Below are positions 61,504-64,000 of a DNA stretch of 64,000 nucleotides, in pieces. Every line of letters starts with the position of its first letter. The first letter of the stretch is position 1. The stretch comes from UBA1181 sp045226255 (GTDB lineage: Bacteria > Bacteroidota > Bacteroidia > Bacteroidales > Paludibacteraceae): the NCBI GenBank assembly GCA_045226255.1, contig JBGVCG010000014.1:95618-159617 (forward strand), given 5' to 3'. The position numbers were made by a program, and so were the translations under genes. The notes below the pieces were generated by a model. That model was not told where the DNA came from. It ran no database searches and was given only the letters and a program-made list of their open reading frames with translations.

Positions 61504-62097
61504 ATGGATCAGGAAATTGAAATCATGGTTGCCGACGAAAGGCATATTGGCTACGTTGACACGATATTGGACACGATAGAAAAGGCAGCCAAAGTACGTG
61601 GGACTGGAATCGCGAAGCGCGACCCCGAATACGTGAAGCAAAAAATGCGTGAGGGGAAAGCGATCATCGCACTTTGCGGAGATGAGTTTGCCGGATTCAG
61701 CTACATTGAGACGTGGGAGGACAAGAAATACGTCACCACTTCCGGTCTTATCGTGCCGGAGAAGTTCCGTGGCAGGGGCTTGGCGCGCCGCATCAAACAC
61801 CATACGTTCACTTTGGCCCGCAAGAGATGGCCGGAGGCTAAGATCTTCAGTCTGACTTCCGGTGCGGCTGTGATGAAGCTCAACACGCAATTGGGCTACC
61901 TCCCTGTGACCTTCGCGGACCTCACGGAGGACGACTCATTCTGGAAGGGATGCCAGGGCTGCATCAACTACGACGTGCTGCAACGCACGGGCAGACGTTA
62001 CTGCATCTGCACAGGCATGTTGTTCGACCCGCACGAGCCACTGAGCCTCGAAATGGCGGAGAGGGAGCTCTCCAAGGATCCTAACATCAAGATATAA
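61504..62097 (+). CDS. GNAT acetyltransferase, probable N-acetylglutamate synthase
   Basis: GNAT fold (about residues 5-160) with the acetyl-CoA loop LIVPEKFRGRGLARRIKHH. A Cys-rich C-terminus follows (GCQGCINYDVLQ and RYCICTG, residues about 152-180), a feature that could bind metal. In Bacteroidota the arginine cluster often contains a GNAT protein in place of classic ArgA, and I infer that this is the acetylglutamate synthase. It is 25 bp after argR and 22 bp before argG. The substrate is not proven. Confidence 0.82.
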   Translation: MDQEIEIMVADERHIGYVDTILDTIEKAAKVRGTGIAKRDPEYVKQKMREGKAIIALCGDEFAGFSYIETWEDKKYVTTSGLIVPEKFRGRGLARRIKHHTFTLARKRWPEAKIFSLTSGAAVMKLNTQLGYLPVTFADLTEDDSFWKGCQGCINYDVLQRTGRRYCICTGMLFDPHEPLSLEMAERELSKDPNIKI

Positions 62098-62119
62098 GCA
62101 ACTATATATACATCGAAAT

Positions 62120-63328
62120 ATGGCTAACAAGAAAGTAGTAGTAGCATTCAGTGGAGGTCTCGACACCTCTTTCACTGTCATGTACCTGGCGAAGGAAAAA
62201 GGGTACGACGTATATGCGGCTTGCGCTAACACAGGTGGTTTCAGCGCGGAGCAATTGAAACAAAACGAGGAGAACGCCTACAAGTTGGGCGCTGTCAAAT
62301 ATGTGACATTGGATGTCACCCAAGAGTATTACGCGAAGAGCTTGAAGTACATGGTGTTCGGTAACGTGCTCAGAAACGGCACTTACCCTATCTCCGTATC
62401 TTCCGAGCGTATCTTCCAAGGCATGGCCATCGCACGCTATGCGAACGAAATCGGCGCTGACGCGATCGCTCACGGCTCCACGGGTGCCGGCAACGACCAG
62501 GTGCGTTTCGACATGACCTTCCTTGTGATGGCTCCTGGCGTGGAGATCATCACGCTGACGCGCGACATGGCGCTCACCCGCCAATATGAGATCGATTACT
62601 TGAACCAGCACGGATTCGCCGCTGACTGGACCAAGCTGAAATATTCCTACAACGTGGGTATCTGGGGAACCTCCATCTGCGGTGGCGAGATCCTCGACTC
62701 CCGTGAGGGATTGCCTGAGAGCGCTTACCTGAAACAGGTGAAGAAGACAGGCAGCGAATTCCTTACCCTCGGCTTCGAGAAGGGCGAGATCTGCTCCGTC
62801 AATGGTGAGAAGTTCACCGACAAGATCGCCTGCATCCAAAAGATCGAGGAGATCGGTTCCGCCTATGGTATCGGACGTGATATGCACGTGGGCGACACCA
62901 TCATCGGCATCAAGGGTCGTGTGGGCTTCGAGGCCGCCGCTCCTATGCTGATCATCGGCGCACACAAGTTCTTGGAGAAATACACCCTCTCCAAGTGGCA
63001 ACAATACTGGAAAGACCAAGTGGCTAACTGGTACGGAATGTTCCTCCACGAGTCTCAGTACTTGGAGCCTGTGATGAGGGATATCGAGGCTATGTTGGAG
63101 AGCTCTCAACGCAACGTCAATGGCGAGGTGAAACTGGAACTCCGTCCACTCTCCTTCTCTACGGTGGGTGTTGATTCTAAGGATGATTTGGTGAAGACCA
63201 AGTTCGGCGAGTACGGCGAGATGAACAAGGGATGGACCTCCGAGGAGGCGAAGGGATTCATCAAGGTCACTTCCACCCCTCTCCGCGTCTACTATGCGAA
63301 CCACAAAGAGGAAGGAAAGAATATCTAA
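62120..63328 (+). CDS. argG: Argininosuccinate synthase
   Basis: ATP-dependent ligation of citrulline and aspartate, the next-to-last step of arginine synthesis. The N-terminal PP-loop FSGGLDTS (residues about 10-17) is present, followed by ACANTGG, AHGSTGAGNDQVRFD and the central blocks of the family. Length, 402 aa, is normal. Codons such as GCT and GGC are favoured, hinting at good expression. It is the last gene of the argR operon, with a terminator at 63349. argH and other arg genes are not in this window. Confidence 0.95.
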   Translation: MANKKVVVAFSGGLDTSFTVMYLAKEKGYDVYAACANTGGFSAEQLKQNEENAYKLGAVKYVTLDVTQEYYAKSLKYMVFGNVLRNGTYPISVSSERIFQGMAIARYANEIGADAIAHGSTGAGNDQVRFDMTFLVMAPGVEIITLTRDMALTRQYEIDYLNQHGFAADWTKLKYSYNVGIWGTSICGGEILDSREGLPESAYLKQVKKTGSEFLTLGFEKGEICSVNGEKFTDKIACIQKIEEIGSAYGIGRDMHVGDTIIGIKGRVGFEAAAPMLIIGAHKFLEKYTLSKWQQYWKDQVANWYGMFLHESQYLEPVMRDIEAMLESSQRNVNGEVKLELRPLSFSTVGVDSKDDLVKTKFGEYGEMNKGWTSEEAKGFIKVTSTPLRVYYANHKEEGKNI

Positions 63329-63348
63329 TCCACATCAACCATAAGAGA

Positions 63349-63378
63349 AAAGGTGCGTCATTTGGCGCACCTTTTTTT
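63349..63378 (+). terminator. Terminator after argG
   Basis: AAAGGTGCG/CGCACCTTT (63349-63357 and 63366-63374) followed by TTTTG, 21 bp after the stop. No gene lies between this and 63458. Confidence 0.9.
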
Positions 63379-63457
63379 GTACCCTACCGCAAACCTATTG
63401 TCCCCAAGGAACATTTCCATCATCGCTCATTTTCTTCTATGAAGCAACGATATTATG

Positions 63458-63721
63458 TCACTCGTATTTCTCTATCCTCCAGCTATCTTTTCTGGAATTC
63501 CTGTGGGCAGAATATCCTTTTTTAATATCCAGAATCTCCTTGACAGAGGCGTCTAATTCAATGATTTCACCGATAGACAATAATACGGCATCCTCTGTCT
63601 CAACCTCTTCCACCCCATAGAATTGCCAATCATCATCCATGTCATGATATACACTTACGATCTCAGAATGATCATAAAGGACATATTTAGTCGTTATAGC
63701 CGCCTGGTTAGTATTGATCAT
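63458..63721 (-). CDS. Hypothetical acidic protein, 87 aa
   Basis: The frame beginning at ATG 63721 (MINTNQAAITTKYVLYDHSE) gives a compact acidic domain with DDDWQFYGVEEVETEDAVL, LSIGEIIELD and a C-terminal basic KDSWRIEKYE. A longer open frame to 63805 adds 28 residues that include part of a palindromic repeat, so I do not use it. I do not recognise a family. The general look is that of small stand-alone proteins sometimes found near polymorphic toxins, but nothing nearby supports a toxin. Confidence 0.6.
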   Translation of the reverse strand: MINTNQAAITTKYVLYDHSEIVSVYHDMDDDWQFYGVEEVETEDAVLLSIGEIIELDASVKEILDIKKGYSAHRNSRKDSWRIEKYE

Positions 63722-63789
63722 ATTATATCTCTTTTTAATACGTTTCCCTTTATTGTGTCTCGCTGTTTGCCTGTAGAGGTGATGTGCAA

Positions 63790-63811
63790 GAGACGATGTG
63801 CACATCGTCTC
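63790..63811. repeat. 22-bp perfect palindrome, copy 2
   Basis: Identical in all 22 bp to 12026-12047, with the half site GAGACGATGTG and its reverse complement. A partial GATGTGC lies just upstream (63781-63787), as in copy 1. It abuts the stop codon of a gene remnant. Confidence 0.85.
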
Positions 63812-63948
63812 TACTCAAAATATGCTTCAACCATTTTACCCAGATCTTCACTTGACTTATACGATACTCCGTCAATCTTAAAGCAATTTCCTCCAAGTAG
63901 AATTTCCTTTGTCCCTCCATTCTCATAGTAAATATAGATAATATATAT
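63811..63948 (-). pseudogene. Possible gene remnant, about 45 codons
   Basis: On the minus strand a frame without an ATG start encodes ENGGTKEILLGGNCFKIDGV followed by SYKSSEDLGKMVEAYFE and a TAG at 63813-63811. The composition looks like real protein, whereas the alternative overlapping frame (63750-63965) reads through the palindrome. A start could be ATT or ATA, or the upstream part may be lost. No family recognised. Confidence 0.35.
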
Positions 63949-64000
63949 TTACAAGCATTAAACATATCGTTTATTTGTTAAAATCAAATTTAAAAAACCA

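Noticed and set aside
62102..63304. Open frame of 400 codons on the minus strand
   Set aside because: Exact antisense shadow of argG, which has full family motifs.
63750..63965. 71-codon frame on the minus strand
   Set aside because: It reads through the palindrome and ends in CTSPLQANSETQ-like low-quality sequence; the other frame there (remnant at 63811-63948) looks more like protein.

Overview
The window is a chromosomal segment of a Bacteroidota bacterium, most likely order Bacteroidales. Evidence: a SprA/Sov-size T9SS translocon next to ruvA, GldJ, SprE/PorW and PorX homologues, a hybrid two-component (HTCS) regulator, DUF4271 next to hemD, many lipoproteins with SPII lipoboxes, and promoters of the Bacteroidota form (TTG, about 17-23 nt, TAnnTTTG). 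No phage, IS element, integrase, rRNA or CRISPR array was seen. One tRNA is present (Pro, CGG).

Layout. 1-6.1 kb: a lipoprotein, nadB, and a leftward operon murF / small Cys-rich membrane protein / LTA-synthase-like phosphotransferase / zinc-ribbon membrane protein. 6.1-7.7 kb: gldJ. 7.9-11.1 kb: folP-cdaA-lolD, then yebC. 11.4-20.3 kb: a well-expressed small lipoprotein, then ruvA-sprA. 20.6-26.5 kb: a zinc-finger membrane protein and leftward genes for a gamma-carbonic-anhydrase-like protein, a TlpA-like thioredoxin protein, an Xaa-Pro aminopeptidase and a pseudouridine synthase. 26.7-31.4 kb: a glycogen/alpha-glucan operon (debranching enzyme, GT4, GH57). 31.5-37.5 kb: tRNA-Pro, an FHA protein, sprE/porW and porX. 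37.4-41.5 kb: an N-acetylglucosamine-kinase-like ATPase, a PepSY-like lipoprotein, a secreted SUMF1-fold protein, purE-folK. 41.8-53.6 kb: a GH43 enzyme, two tandem CE1-type esterases and a fourth alpha/beta-hydrolase, all ending in T9SS-type C-terminal sorting domains, followed by an HTCS regulator. 53.8-57.2 kb: CAP-domain lipoprotein, an acyl carrier protein, an AraC regulator, a secreted DsrE-like protein and a membrane protein. 57.5-60.8 kb: greA, HIT, DUF4271, hemD, rnpA, yidD. 61.0-63.3 kb: argR-GNAT-argG. The last 0.7 kb holds a small hypothetical gene, a probable gene remnant and a palindromic repeat.

How it fits together. Four type IX secretion factors (gldJ, sprA, sprE/porW, porX) lie in the same 64 kb as four probable T9SS cargo enzymes that look suited to removing side chains from xylan-type hemicellulose (arabinofuranosidase-like plus esterases). 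The regulator beside them is an HTCS, but no SusC/SusD pair is visible, so this is not a standard polysaccharide utilization locus within the window. Housekeeping operons fill the rest. The most notable non-coding signals are a possible terminator in the greA leader, ARG-box-like sites on the argR promoter, and dispersed palindrome/heptamer repeats placed just after genes.
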